Origin: Nostocales cyanobacterium LEGE 12452
GTDB lineage: Bacteria; Cyanobacteriota; Cyanobacteriia; Cyanobacteriales; Nostocaceae
Direction: 5' to 3'
Assembly (NCBI GenBank): GCA_015206945.1
Contig: JADEXV010000053.1
Coordinates: 1-36,754 of the forward strand
DNA length: 36,754 nt
Part shown: positions 17,444-25,206 of the stretch, piece after piece
How positions within the stretch are numbered: the first letter of the stretch is position 1
How the letters are laid out: the number at the start of each line of letters is the position of its first letter
Notes under the pieces: model-generated
Told to the model about the DNA's origin: nothing
What the model saw: the letters and a program-made list of their open reading frames with translations, nothing else
Databases searched by the model: none
Made by a program: the position numbers and the translations under genes

Positions 17444-17566
17444 TTACCAATGTTTGTATAAAGCCCAGCAGTAGCTGAAATACCGACTACCAGAACCAGT
17501 TGCCATACTCAGGAGAAGCAGCCCAAGATTATCTTGTTTACAGTATTGGTTTAATATTTCTTCCAT
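17444..17566 (-). pseudogene. Detached 5' end of the helicase gene: motif I remnant
   Basis: A 40-codon frame from ATG with a purine-rich AGGGGATCAGGG upstream that can serve as ribosome site. It reads MEEILNQYCKQDNLGLLLLS and then MATGSG, the start of a helicase P-loop (MATGSGKT), but continues SRYF instead of KT and stops after 40 codons. The same DNA in the adjacent frame (from about 17490) reads VVGISATAGLYTN, the motif III region of the downstream helicase. The simplest reading is an internal deletion joining motif I to motif III out of frame, with the junction near 17490; it removes the P-loop lysine, motif II and the intervening part of RecA domain 1. Confidence 0.75.
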
Positions 17567-17898
17567 ATCCCTGATCCCCTTAGTAAAATTGAAAAAACTT
17601 GGACGTGAATGCTACGTCTAAATAGCGATCGCCAACTATGACACTAGTTTTAGTGATAAAAGACAGGGGTAAGCAAGCAACTATCTTAATTAGCCTCTGT
17701 TAATGCTCAATCACGTTTAATCTAGTTATGCTTGCACAACAAGCCTTGAATAACCAAAAAGTTTTATGTACGTTATGCTGCGGTGTCTACCGCCAAACCC
17801 AAAAATTGATGCCCCGAAATTAGTAGTTTTTTGGAATATTGAACAGTTTATATTTAATTAAAGAGACTATATTCCATAAACTATACAAAAAAGTAGCT
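17567..17898. other. Divergent spacer at the right edge of the accessory insert
   Basis: About 330 bp between the helicase remnant (-) and the PucC-type carrier (+). The first HIP1 octamer to the right of the HIP1-free block is at 17625-17632, marking a return to native-looking DNA. No gene or convincing promoter box was found; no direct or inverted repeat bounding the insert was recognised by eye. Confidence 0.35.
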
Positions 17899-19332
17899 AT
17901 GGCAAGCGGTGAAATATTTGATACCGAAAAAAAATCCTTATCTGTGCCAAGGGTAAACCTGCTGACCATGTTCCGGCTGGGTTTATTTCAGATGGGGTTG
18001 AGTATGATGTCTATTCTGACTCTGGGGGTACTCAACAGAGTCATGATTCAAGAAATAGCAATTCCGGCGACGCTGGTATCAGTAGTTCTAGCACTGCCTT
18101 TATTTGTTGCTCCTTCCCGTGTCTGGTTTGGCCAGATTTCCGATGCCAAGCCTTTATTGGGATACCACCGCACAGCTTATGTTTGGGTGGGCGCGGCAAT
18201 ATTTGCGATCGCAGCATTTTTAGCGGTACAAGTAATGTGGCAGATGAATCTTGCTGGAAATAGTACAGGTACTTGGGTATGGACAACCCAAACAATCGGT
18301 TGGACAGCACTTTTGGCTTTAGTTTTCGCTGTATACGGTCTAGGAATTTGTGCTAGCGGTACTGCCTTTGCTGCTTTGTTGGTGGATATATCTGAAGAAG
18401 ATAACCGTTCTAAAGTAGTCGGTGTGGTTTGGTCGATGCTAATGGTGGGGATTATTGTTGGCGCGATTATCAGTGCCAGCTTGCTGAAACAGTTAACTCC
18501 AGAAGCAACTGTAGAAACTTTGCAGCCAGCAATCAACCGATTGTTTACTATCGTCCCAGCAATTGTATTTGGTTTAGCGATCGCAGCCACATTCGGCGTA
18601 GAAAAAAAGTACTCCCAATACTCAACCCGTTCCACACTGGCGAACCGGGAAGACAGCATTACTTTAGGCAATGCTTGGAAAATCTTGACCGCTAGCCCAC
18701 AAACAGGTATATTTTTCACCTTTTTATTGGTGATGACCATCAGTTTGTTTATGCAAGACCCAATTTTGGAACCTTATGCGGGTCAAGTTTTTAAAATGCC
18801 CCTAGCGGAAAGTACCAAATTAAATATTTTTTATGGAACTGGTCTACTGATTGCCTACGGCGTTACGGGCTTTTTCATAGTGCCGCGTTTGGGTAAGCGC
18901 AGAACCGCACGTTTTGGCTGTATGTTGGTAGCATTCTGTGCAATATTGCTAGGTATCTCAGGATTCACAGCTAATGCAGCGGTTCTCAAATTAGGTTTGG
19001 TCTTGTTCGGTTTAGCCACAGGTTTCTTAACAACGGCAGCAATTAGCTTAATGTTGGATCTTACCGCAGCAGAAGCCGCAGGTACATTTATTGGGGCATG
19101 GGGATTAGCGCAGTCCCTCTCTAGAGGAATTGCAGTGGTAATCGGAGGTACAGTTTTGGATATTGGACGCAAGCTGCTACCTAGCCTAGAGTTAGCCTAT
19201 GGACTGGTATTCGTTCTAGAAGCCGTGGGAATGGTGCTGTCGATTTGGTTTTTGAATCGGGTGAACATTACAGAATTTCAAACAAGTACCAAGCAAGCGA
19301 TCGCTTCAGTTTTAGAAAGCGATTTAGACTAA
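17899..19332 (+). CDS. PucC/BCH2-family MFS transporter
   Basis: Integral membrane protein of about twelve helices from the PucC/LhaA/BCH2 branch of the major facilitator superfamily, linked in phototrophs to assembly of, or pigment delivery to, light-harvesting and reaction-centre complexes. The family signature is at the start: FRLGLFQMGLSMMSILTLG, then LNRVMIQEIAIPATLVSVVLALPLFVAPSRVWFGQISDAKPLLGYHRTAYVW. A later block is MQDPILEPYAGQVFKMPLAE. I chose the ATG giving MASGEIFDTEKK (477 aa); a TTG at 17839 in frame adds 20 residues (LYLIKETIFHKLYKKVA) that look like untranslated leader. A heptamer array follows the stop, then the monophosphatase gene in the same direction 76 bp on, so a loose operon is possible. 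The transported pigment or lipid is not deducible. Confidence 0.92.
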   Translation: MASGEIFDTEKKSLSVPRVNLLTMFRLGLFQMGLSMMSILTLGVLNRVMIQEIAIPATLVSVVLALPLFVAPSRVWFGQISDAKPLLGYHRTAYVWVGAAIFAIAAFLAVQVMWQMNLAGNSTGTWVWTTQTIGWTALLALVFAVYGLGICASGTAFAALLVDISEEDNRSKVVGVVWSMLMVGIIVGAIISASLLKQLTPEATVETLQPAINRLFTIVPAIVFGLAIAATFGVEKKYSQYSTRSTLANREDSITLGNAWKILTASPQTGIFFTFLLVMTISLFMQDPILEPYAGQVFKMPLAESTKLNIFYGTGLLIAYGVTGFFIVPRLGKRRTARFGCMLVAFCAILLGISGFTANAAVLKLGLVLFGLATGFLTTAAISLMLDLTAAEAAGTFIGAWGLAQSLSRGIAVVIGGTVLDIGRKLLPSLELAYGLVFVLEAVGMVLSIWFLNRVNITEFQTSTKQAIASVLESDLD

Positions 19333-19340
19333 ACTGTATA

Positions 19341-19400
19341 GGGCATTGGGCATTGGGTATGGGACAAATGACCAATGACCAATGACCAATGACAAATGAC
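19341..19400. repeat. STRR heptamer repeats (GGGCATT x2, CAATGAC x3)
   Basis: Two GGGCATT units (19341-19354) and, after a short gap, three perfect CAATGAC units (19373-19393) plus AAATGAC, ending 8 bp before the next start codon. The ATTGGG/CCAAT character of the two halves makes them partly self-complementary, so the leader may fold. Confidence 0.75.
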
Positions 19401-19408
19401 TAATAACC

Positions 19409-20215
19409 ATGAATGATTTTTGGACAACAATTCTTGATTTTGCCCAAACTACCACTAATAGGGTGGGCAAGCAGCTAATGCAAGATTTTGGGAAAGTACA
19501 GGCTGACCAAAAAGCTGATGGTAGTTTGGTGACGCAAGCAGATAAATGGGCAGATCAGGAAATTCGGGATGCGATCGCTTCTAATTTCTCTGGTTACGGT
19601 ATTTTGAGCGAAGAGAGCGATCAGTCATTTCCCGGTACTGAGTGGTGCTGGGTAATTGACCCCCTAGATGGTACAACCAACTTCACACGCGGCATTCCCA
19701 TCTGGACAATATCTCTGGGTTTACTGTATCGAGGTACACCGATTTTTGGTTATGTTTATGCACCAACATTGAATCAAGCTTTTCATGGTTTCTGGGCAGG
19801 TTCATCTGGTTTAGCAACACCAACAGGAGCATTTCTCAACCACCACCCCATCCACACTAGTATAGATAGTCCCAGCAATAATCACTTTTTTAACCTCTGT
19901 TCGCGCAGTACCGCAGCTATCAAAAACGGCTTTCCTTGCAAAATTCGGATGTTAGGTGTAGCTAGCTATAACTTTTTGACAGTTGCCACTGGGGCTACTC
20001 TCGGCGGGATTGAGGCGACACCAAAAGTTTGGGACTTAGCCGGGGCTTGGGTAATTGTCCAAGCTGCTGGTGGAGTCTGGGCTTCGCTGAAGTCAGAGCC
20101 GTTTCCATTGTCACCCGGAGAAGATTATAGCGATCGCTCTTTTCCCACCCTTGTGGTTAGTCGTCCCGAATTAGTTCCGGTATTTCAACCTTTTCTCGAA
20201 GGCGTAAAAATTTAA
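19409..20215 (+). CDS. Inositol monophosphatase-family phosphatase
   Basis: Mg-dependent, Li-sensitive-type sugar/inositol phosphatase (IMPase/SuhB/histidinol-phosphatase superfamily). The metal and catalytic residues are present: GILSEES (Glu ligand), WVIDPLDGTTNFTRGIP (DPxDGT, about 82-98), and the C-terminal KVWDLAGAWVIVQAAGG block with the last Asp ligand. At 268 aa it is a single domain of normal length. The substrate is uncertain: inositol-1-phosphate, histidinol phosphate and related phosphates are all handled by cyanobacterial members. ATG start directly after a heptamer array; same direction as the PucC-type gene. Confidence 0.93.
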   Translation: MNDFWTTILDFAQTTTNRVGKQLMQDFGKVQADQKADGSLVTQADKWADQEIRDAIASNFSGYGILSEESDQSFPGTEWCWVIDPLDGTTNFTRGIPIWTISLGLLYRGTPIFGYVYAPTLNQAFHGFWAGSSGLATPTGAFLNHHPIHTSIDSPSNNHFFNLCSRSTAAIKNGFPCKIRMLGVASYNFLTVATGATLGGIEATPKVWDLAGAWVIVQAAGGVWASLKSEPFPLSPGEDYSDRSFPTLVVSRPELVPVFQPFLEGVKI

Positions 20216-20443
20216 TTTGCAGATCGTCAACCTGAAAACAGTGATTTTGTTAACCAGCCTATAACCTAGCCTAGTGGAGAATAGTATAACCGATATTAAA
20301 CTTAACAAAACCCTAGTTCAACAAAGAATTGAGTATAAATAAAGCTGGTAATAATCCTGATTTAAGTGCAAAACCAGTGTAGTTATTAATTTAAGTAGTG
20401 TTGTGACTTTCATTACACTGGTTAATTTAGTATAAAAAATTTT

Positions 20444-21016
20444 ATGTTGTCTAATCTAGATTTAATTCGAGAGTTTGTGCAAAACTCTATTGATAAAAAA
20501 GATATTTTGTTGTCAAATCCTGTTTTGACAGCGCAAACAGTGTATAAAATCAACCAATTGACAGCAAAATCTGAAGGCGTAATTGCCACTGCTCAACTAT
20601 CTAACACCTTATCTGAATTCTCGATTTCTCCAAAATCAACCCAGTGGGAATTGATAAATCAGGCATTAGCAGAATATAGTTATATCCTCAAAGGAGAAGT
20701 AGATAGTCGGGGTTTCTATCAGTATCAATACTGCGAAGTTCCCAAAGGCTATCAGATGAATTGTACTAAATGTGTCATTCTATGGCGAGCCTGGTGGAAA
20801 TATTGTAAGTATAATTCCAGGGCAGGGATTCCGTTGGAACTTCTGATTAGAACACGAGATTCATGGTATCCAATTAGAGATTTAATTATCAGTGACGGAC
20901 TTCTCTATATCAAAACCTTGGGAAGTGAGATTGCACTTGGCTCAGATGACTTAGTTACTTGGTTAAGCAAAGTTGATGTAACCAAAATTAAAGACATACC
21001 TTCTACAGAGACATAG
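20444..21016 (+). CDS. Hypothetical protein (190 aa)
   Basis: Not a family I recognise. It is soluble, with an N-terminal helical part (~1-85, LDLIREFVQNSIDKKDILLS; AQLSNTLSEFSI) and a C-terminal aromatic-rich part (~90-185) containing three Cys around EVPKGYQMNCTKCVILWRAWWKYC, possibly a metal or redox site, then a beta-like tail (WYPIRDLIISDGLLYIKTLGSEIALGSDDLVTWL). ATG start after AT-rich sequence without a clear Shine-Dalgarno. About 230 bp separate it from the monophosphatase and 98 bp from the dehydrogenase downstream, so operon membership is unclear. Coherent composition over 190 codons makes it a probable real gene. Confidence 0.75.
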   Translation: MLSNLDLIREFVQNSIDKKDILLSNPVLTAQTVYKINQLTAKSEGVIATAQLSNTLSEFSISPKSTQWELINQALAEYSYILKGEVDSRGFYQYQYCEVPKGYQMNCTKCVILWRAWWKYCKYNSRAGIPLELLIRTRDSWYPIRDLIISDGLLYIKTLGSEIALGSDDLVTWLSKVDVTKIKDIPSTET

Positions 21017-21114
21017 GGGTGGATATGGCGATACAGAATATATGTCCCTATTAAGTTGTAAACATTTTTCAAAGTGATTATGACAACATAATTAGGTAAA
21101 GGATGTGAAGAAAA

Positions 21115-22068
21115 ATGAAAGGACTTTGGCTTGAAAATAAGCAGTTGCAATTACGCACAGATATTCCCATTCCTGAACCGCCACCAGGAGAAGCCTTAGT
21201 ACGCGTCTTGCGTGCAGGCATCTGTAACACTGACTTGGAGCTACTCAGAGGCTACTATCCTTACACTGGTATTTTGGGGCATGAATTTGTCGGCATTGTC
21301 GAACAAGGGCCAGAACACTTAGTTAACCAACGCGTAGTTGGAGAAATCAACGCTGTGTGTGGGCATTGTCGATTTTGTCATAGTGGACAACCAACTCACT
21401 GCGAAAATCGTACAGTTTTGGGTATTGTCAACCGCAACGGAGCCTTTGGTGAATATCTCTGTTTGCCAGTGGAGAACCTGCATTTAGTACCCGATAATGT
21501 GCCGACAGAAGTAGCAACATTTACTGAACCCGTAGCAGCAGCTTTGGAAATTCAGCAGCAAGTGCCATTGCATCCAAACCATCGGGTGCTAGTGGTTGGA
21601 GATGGCAAATTAGGGCAGTTGGTAGCCCAGACACTAGCCCTAACTGGCTGTGAACTCTTAGCTGTGGGGCGTCATCGAGAGAAATTGGCTAACTTAGAGG
21701 CACGGGGGATAGAAACGAGTCTAGCCGACGCTGTTACAGATGGATATTTCGATATCTCAGTAGAATGCACTGGCAATCCAGAAGGATTTGCGATCGCCCG
21801 CCGCGCTCTACGTCCCCGTGGTACTCTTGTATTGAAAAGTACTTATTCTGGCAAGCTCAATCTAGATGCTTCCTCGTTAGTAGTGGATGAAATTACCCTC
21901 ATCGGCTCCCGTTGTGGTCCCTTTCTCCCAGCACTCCAGCTATTAGCCACAGGACAAATTGACGTGCAACCTTTGATTCATGCGACCTATCCCCTCATTG
22001 AAGGGCTTGCAGCTTTTGAACAGGCTCAGAGTCGGGGTGTTTTGAAGGTATTGTTAGAGATTGGTTAA
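21115..22068 (+). CDS. Zinc-dependent alcohol dehydrogenase-like (MDR) protein
   Basis: Medium-chain dehydrogenase/reductase with two domains. Catalytic zinc ligands are in ICNTD (Cys37) and GHEFVG (His56-Glu57); the structural zinc site is complete (Cys82, Cys85, Cys88, Cys96 in VCGHCRFCHSGQPTHC). The Rossmann part has VLVVGDGKLGQLVAQ, with an Asp in place of the usual middle Gly-neighbour residue, and AVGRHREKL, whose Arg after the second strand could favour NADP(H). The length (317 aa) is slightly short for the family (about 340-350). Substrate unknown; related cyanobacterial proteins are annotated as alcohol, sorbitol or threonine dehydrogenase-like. ATG with GAAGAAAA upstream. It converges with the minus-strand photosynthesis group. 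Confidence 0.92.
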   Translation: MKGLWLENKQLQLRTDIPIPEPPPGEALVRVLRAGICNTDLELLRGYYPYTGILGHEFVGIVEQGPEHLVNQRVVGEINAVCGHCRFCHSGQPTHCENRTVLGIVNRNGAFGEYLCLPVENLHLVPDNVPTEVATFTEPVAAALEIQQQVPLHPNHRVLVVGDGKLGQLVAQTLALTGCELLAVGRHREKLANLEARGIETSLADAVTDGYFDISVECTGNPEGFAIARRALRPRGTLVLKSTYSGKLNLDASSLVVDEITLIGSRCGPFLPALQLLATGQIDVQPLIHATYPLIEGLAAFEQAQSRGVLKVLLEIG

Positions 22069-22122
22069 AAGTTAGGAGTTGGAAATTAGGAGTTATTATT
22101 CTCCTCTTGCTCCTTGATCGCT

Positions 22123-22410
22123 TTAGTACAGATAAGGATTCGTCTTCGGTTGATAGTCCAAACAATGGATCGCTTCTTCTGTATTGGCAATAGATGGACG
22201 TACAGTACATTTAAGACGGTAGTCGTCGGTAAAAAATTGGCAACCAGTACAGGGAATTTGATGCATTTGCTTGGCTATAGCCACACTTTCTCGTGCCGCC
22301 GACCAGAGACTCAAAACAACGAGAATAGTTACAGTCCAAGCAACGACAAAGCAAATCGGGACTAACAAAGGTTGAATCGCGTGAATGAGAAAAAATATCA
22401 CTTCTAACAC
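22123..22410 (-). CDS. Small membrane protein with four cysteines (95 aa)
   Basis: One long hydrophobic helix or hairpin (about 3-36: IFFLIHAIQPLLVPICFVVAW continuing to VVLSLW), then a cytosolic/stromal tail with CTGCQFFTDDYRLKC (Cys54, Cys57, Cys68) and Cys83, a spacing that could hold a metal or Fe-S cluster. The tail looks like a conserved cyanobacterial protein of unknown function, in my recollection. It is the last gene of the minus-strand run petP, get3d, chlG, separated from the chlG stop by about 80 bp including AGGAGTTA-type repeats, so co-transcription is possible. ATG start. Confidence 0.7.
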   Translation of the reverse strand: MLEVIFFLIHAIQPLLVPICFVVAWTVTILVVLSLWSAARESVAIAKQMHQIPCTGCQFFTDDYRLKCTVRPSIANTEEAIHCLDYQPKTNPYLY

Positions 22411-22493
22411 AGCATTTCCTGATACAAATTAGGAGTTAAAAGTATATTAACTCCTAACTCCCAATTCCTAGCTTCTTACTATAGAAGTATAAT

Positions 22494-23540
22494 TTAAATG
22501 CCAGAATGACCCAGCGCTAAACCAGTGACAAGCATTCCCAGAACAAGGAACGGTTGGGCGCTGGCTTGGTACTTAACATCATTCTTCACCGGGTCACGCA
22601 AGAAATACATATCCTGCAAGGTGATTTGCGGAATGATTAACAGTATTAGTATTGTTGCATACAAATTCTCATGGATGCTGACGAGATAAGCTGCTATCAA
22701 TCCTTGAAATACATCAATCGTTACTACACAGATCCATGCCGCAGTAGTGATGCCAAACATTACGGGTAGTGAATTTAATCCTAGCTGGCGATCGCCTTCT
22801 ACACTCTTGAAGTCATTGACAATGGCAATACCTAATCCAGCCAAGCTGTAGAACATTGTCAAAATCACAATTGTGGAATTCAGTTCACCAAATAAAGCGT
22901 GTCCTGTAGACCAAGGTAGGGTAATATAACTTGCACCCAAGGCGTAGCTGCCTAGCCAGCCGTTTTGCTTGAGTTTCAGGGGAGGTGCAGAATAAATATA
23001 GGCAATGAAAGAACCGATAATCGCGATCGCTGTAATTGTCGGGAATTCATGACCAGACCATACATCCAGCGCAAACGCCAAACCATAGCCAGCAATCAGT
23101 AATACCCAAATCTGAATAATTACCTGCGGTAGGGGAATTGCGCCAGAGGGAATCGGACGATAAGGTTCATTGATGGCATCGATTTCGCGATCGTAGTAAT
23201 CATTGAGAATTTGGGTGTAACCTGTCATCAATGGCCCAGCCAGCAGCATACAGGTTAATACTTTCAACACATTTTCCAGCGTCCAAGTATAGTTACCAGA
23301 AGAAGCCGCACCACAGACTACGCCCCAAATTAGGGGAATCCAGGTGATGGGCTTCATGAGCTGCAAACGAATTTTCCAAATCGAAGTTTCCCCAGACGCT
23401 GCACCTTTCATCCCCAACATCTGCCTAGCTTTCGCACTGCGATCGGCAGACGCGAGCGCTTGCTCATTGGGATTATTTACCACTGAGTCTAATGCCTCAG
23501 ATGGCTTAGGGTCTGGGGTAATGGGAGTTGATTCTGACAT
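22494..23540 (-). CDS. chlG: Chlorophyll synthase
   Basis: Membrane prenyltransferase of the UbiA superfamily that esterifies chlorophyllide a with phytyl or geranylgeranyl diphosphate, the last step of chlorophyll a synthesis, in or near thylakoids. The first Asp-rich motif is NDYYDREIDAINEPYRP (from ~113), the Chl-synthase form, preceded by QLMKPITWIPLIWG and followed by IPSGAI; the second diphosphate/Mg motif is NDFKSVEGDRQLG. About eight or nine TM helices fill residues ~70-345. The N-terminal ~50 residues are hydrophilic and disordered, as is common in this enzyme. 348 aa is typical. ATG start, 92 bp after the Get3d-like gene on the same strand with STRR-like DNA between. Confidence 0.96.
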   Translation of the reverse strand: MSESTPITPDPKPSEALDSVVNNPNEQALASADRSAKARQMLGMKGAASGETSIWKIRLQLMKPITWIPLIWGVVCGAASSGNYTWTLENVLKVLTCMLLAGPLMTGYTQILNDYYDREIDAINEPYRPIPSGAIPLPQVIIQIWVLLIAGYGLAFALDVWSGHEFPTITAIAIIGSFIAYIYSAPPLKLKQNGWLGSYALGASYITLPWSTGHALFGELNSTIVILTMFYSLAGLGIAIVNDFKSVEGDRQLGLNSLPVMFGITTAAWICVVTIDVFQGLIAAYLVSIHENLYATILILLIIPQITLQDMYFLRDPVKNDVKYQASAQPFLVLGMLVTGLALGHSGI

Positions 23541-23558
23541 AAAGCGTATTTTTTTTAG

Positions 23559-23586
23559 AGTGAGGAGTTAGGAGTTAAAAGTTATG
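23559..23586. repeat. Degenerate STRR heptamers between get3d and chlG
   Basis: Four tandem heptamers related to AGTTAGG (AGTGAGG, AGTTAGG, AGTTAAA, AGTTATG), just upstream of chlG on the coding strand of the pair. Further AACTC-type units follow to about 23630. Confidence 0.5.
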
Positions 23587-23632
23587 AATTATTGTTTTAT
23601 TCCTAACTCGTCACTCCTAACTCTTAACTAAA

Positions 23633-24733
23633 TTAAAACGAAATTATCAAATAATTATTCTGAAACTTTGCTCCAGCAACAGGTCTGCCACTCAGAGCCG
23701 GGGGTAAGGGAATATTGCGCCGCTGATCTCCTGCTTCTACCGTGACTTCTGGCCCATATTGGGTAAGCTTCACCTGCTTTTTGTCAAATCCTGGCAAGAA
23801 TAAGCGTACTTGACGATTGTGGATGTCTATTTCAATAGGTTTAGGAGCCTGTAAAGCTTGTGCTTCAAAGTTGGGTAGTGCATCTATCAGTGGTTGCCAA
23901 TCACCTGTGGGCAAGTCGGGAACGACACTCACAGGTAGGGGTATAAATTCCTCTGACAGGTTGAGATTGGTCTCGGTAGACACAAGCAGAACACCACCGA
24001 CAGTTAAACCGATTTGTTGAGCGCTGCCCCATAAATAACGAGCATTTGCTACCTCAATCGGATCTCCTGTAGTCACTAAGAAAGCAGCGAGACGCTTAGG
24101 ATCGGCTAGAGCAGTTCTCCCCTTTTCTAAGAAGTTATTGACTTGGTTAGTGGGCGCTGCAAAATTATCTGCTGTCCAGTTGATATTGAAAAAACTGCTA
24201 ATCAGCGGTTGAATCAAAGGCGATTCAGTAATCGTCTTCCCCAAGTCGGAGTTGACAAATAATTGCCGAAATCGCCGCACATACCAACTTAGAGATTCTG
24301 GCAAACCCAACATTCGCAGCGTTAAAGAGTCGCCCGTGCCATCGTAGACGATCGCATCATATTTGCCACTGGCATCATATTCGCGGATAGCATTCAGTGC
24401 CAGGGCATTGTCCATCCCCGGTAATACTACCAGTTCTTGACCAAAAACGTCTTTGAAGATGGGCGTGCGGAGATATTGCGCCTCAAGTTTTTTCACTTCG
24501 TCCCAATTGCGTTCTAGCAGTACAGATGCTTGAAACTGGACTGCTTGCAAATTGGGAGCGATTTCCTGGGGATCGGCAGCGATGGTAGTACCCAGCAGAA
24601 TCGACAATGTTGGTTCTGCTTGTCCTGCTAAGAGTACGCGTTTGCCTTGACTTGCCAATAATTTGGCGGCGGCGATCGCAATTTTGGTACGAGCGGTGCC
24701 GCCTTTGCCCAAAAATGTCAATATTAGAGCCAT
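23633..24733 (-). CDS. get3d: Get3/ArsA-fold ATPase with C-terminal alpha-crystallin-like domain (Get3d type)
   Basis: Homologue of the tail-anchored-protein targeting ATPase Get3, of the Get3d type found in cyanobacteria and plastids; its client is not established. Residues 1-300 form the SIMIBI ATPase: ILTFLGKGGTARTKIAIAAAKLL is the deviant P-loop. The ArsA/Get3 consensus GKGGVGKT reads GKGGTART here: Lys10 (signature lysine) is kept, but the P-loop Gly and Lys are Ala14 and Arg15. DGTGDSLTLRMLGLPESL is the switch-type segment. The last ~65 residues (VRLFLPGFDKKQVKLTQYG ... NIPLPPAL ... NYLIISF) are an Hsp20/alpha-crystallin-like beta domain. It lies between petP and chlG on one strand, consistent with thylakoid membrane-protein biogenesis. 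366 aa, ATG start. Confidence 0.9.
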   Translation of the reverse strand: MALILTFLGKGGTARTKIAIAAAKLLASQGKRVLLAGQAEPTLSILLGTTIAADPQEIAPNLQAVQFQASVLLERNWDEVKKLEAQYLRTPIFKDVFGQELVVLPGMDNALALNAIREYDASGKYDAIVYDGTGDSLTLRMLGLPESLSWYVRRFRQLFVNSDLGKTITESPLIQPLISSFFNINWTADNFAAPTNQVNNFLEKGRTALADPKRLAAFLVTTGDPIEVANARYLWGSAQQIGLTVGGVLLVSTETNLNLSEEFIPLPVSVVPDLPTGDWQPLIDALPNFEAQALQAPKPIEIDIHNRQVRLFLPGFDKKQVKLTQYGPEVTVEAGDQRRNIPLPPALSGRPVAGAKFQNNYLIISF

Positions 24734-24853
24734 TAGTTGATTCCTATTTTCACCGCCGATCTTTTCAACTCCAACTTAGCACTCAACAAAGACTCTCAAC
24801 CTGTACTTAAAATTTCAGATACCAAGAAAAACTTGGATCTGAGTTCTTTACTA

Positions 24854-25045
24854 CTACACAGGTTTGATTTCATCTTCAAAAAACCAAGTGGAATAATTAT
24901 CGTCAAACAGCAGCACTACACCGATGCCACCACCATCGGTAACTTTGTAGCCTTGGATAATACCCACTTGTCCGAGTTTTTTTACAACTGGGGGAGAAAC
25001 GCGATCGCGCAAACGATAAACTTTAACCTTTTGTCCGATTTCCAT
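24854..25045 (-). CDS. petP: Cytochrome b6f complex-associated subunit PetP
   Basis: Small soluble subunit (63 aa) that associates with cyanobacterial cytochrome b6f and affects electron transport. The sequence begins MEIGQKVKVYRLRDRVSPPVV and continues with KKLGQVGIIQGYKVTDGGGIGVVLLFDDNYSTWFFEDEI, the SH3-like barrel pattern of this family (DUF2862). I chose the internal ATG (MEIGQK) because homologues begin exactly there; the frame extends nine codons upstream (MVYLNCNLG) without conserved character. It precedes the Get3d-like gene by 120 bp on the same strand, and 760 bp of gene-poor DNA lie upstream, so the group's promoter is probably just upstream. Confidence 0.85.
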   Translation of the reverse strand: MEIGQKVKVYRLRDRVSPPVVKKLGQVGIIQGYKVTDGGGIGVVLLFDDNYSTWFFEDEIKPV

Positions 25046-25206
25046 GCCTAGATTACAATTCAGATAAACCAAGTCTCAGTGTAGCGGAATCCGTGACTCT
25101 GCTTTCATAAATTCAGTGGAGATGGGGGAGAGATGAGAAAGAATAACTCCTAACTCCTGACTTAACAGCTTAAAATTAAATTAACAACCAAACATGTACA
25201 TACCCA

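Noticed and set aside
13389-17566. Assignment of the module as a pPIWI-RE system
   Set aside because: The helicase motifs are not DinG-type and no convincing PIWI catalytic pattern was seen; kept only as a hypothesis to test.
18177-18740. 187-aa minus-strand frame
   Set aside because: Lies wholly antisense inside the PucC-family gene and has the composition of a shadow frame (Ala/Thr/Ile-rich).
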